Positions 63,746-64,000 of a stretch of DNA of 64,000 nucleotides are shown here, in pieces; positions within the stretch are counted from its first letter, which is position 1, and every line of letters starts with the position of its first letter. Made by a program: the position numbers and the translations under genes. The stretch is taken from NCBI GenBank assembly GCA_010093685.1, contig MU006250.1, forward strand, positions 120,639 to 184,638, in the 5' to 3' direction. The notes under the pieces were generated by a model, which ran no database searches, was not told where the DNA came from, and worked only from the letters and a program-made list of their open reading frames with translations. The stretch comes from Ophiobolus disseminans. Taxonomy: Eukaryota; Ascomycota; Dothideomycetes; Pleosporales; Phaeosphaeriaceae.

Positions 63746-64000
63746 TAGACACTAACATAGTGGAGTGTCACCAAAGTAGTCAGATAGGCTCGTTGCAGCC
63801 CACGCGTGGGCAAGCCTTTATGTTTGTAGTAAATAGATCTGCAAAGTAAAACTCGACACGGATATGTAGGGAGACTGAGGTAACTGGTAGTGGCTGTTGT
63901 TAGTGCCTTCATTCATCTGCTTTCGACGCTACCTGCCACTTCCAGTGAGTGACATGGATGGGCCACCCAAGCCCCCCATCCAGGGGTCCCCCACCCCCAA

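Noticed and set aside
1..64000. tRNA genes, rRNA genes and CRISPR arrays
   Set aside because: No cloverleaf with A and B boxes, rRNA core or regularly spaced direct repeats was recognised; a tRNA scan would be decisive.

Overview
The window reads as nuclear DNA of a filamentous ascomycete, most likely a Dothideomycete of the Pleosporales type. The evidence is compact protein genes on both strands, short (about 45-70 nt) GT-AG introns, one probable GC-AG intron, fungus-specific families (Zn2Cys6 regulator, two P450s, an Egh16-like secreted protein, a CorA-like pair, mL67/Mhr1) and RIP-like decay of a transposon. The genus is an inference. No tRNA, rRNA or CRISPR array was recognised.

Layout. 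1-2.3 kb is repeat-rich: a hAT transposase relic with eight stop codons and no frameshift, split by a solo LTR that has a perfect 5-bp target duplication, followed by a degenerate repeat field. 2.4-12 kb holds housekeeping genes: ceramide synthase, a UVRAG/Vps38-like subunit divergent from MHR1/mL67, a GFA-domain protein, serine dehydratase and a small mitochondrial protein. 12.5-16.6 kb carries two head-to-tail CorA-like genes, one intact and one dead. 17.3-24 kb holds mitochondrial DNA polymerase gamma (with an unusual repeated AT-hook-like N-terminal region) divergent from a SLX8-like SUMO-targeted ubiquitin ligase, then L-lactate dehydrogenase. 24-33.6 kb has a long gene-poor stretch, an 842-residue orphan, a methyltransferase, an ABM-like protein, a decayed tandem family and an F-box-type protein.

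34.2-43.3 kb resembles a small oxidative metabolism locus: an SDR, a DUF3632-like protein, a Zn2Cys6 regulator and two P450s, without a backbone synthase. 44.4-52.4 kb holds two low-complexity orphans, glutathione-dependent formaldehyde dehydrogenase with a 15-nt microexon, a peroxiredoxin-like protein and a SET-domain protein. 53.1-57 kb contains a series of small cysteine-rich genes on the minus strand that appear to be divergent copies of one family. 60.4-61.6 kb encodes a secreted Egh16/Mas-like protein with an Ala/Pro repeat tail. The right edge has a second solo LTR of the 36.7-kb family and a dead RING-H2-like gene.

All gene structures were worked out by hand from splice signals and frame continuity; no database search was possible.
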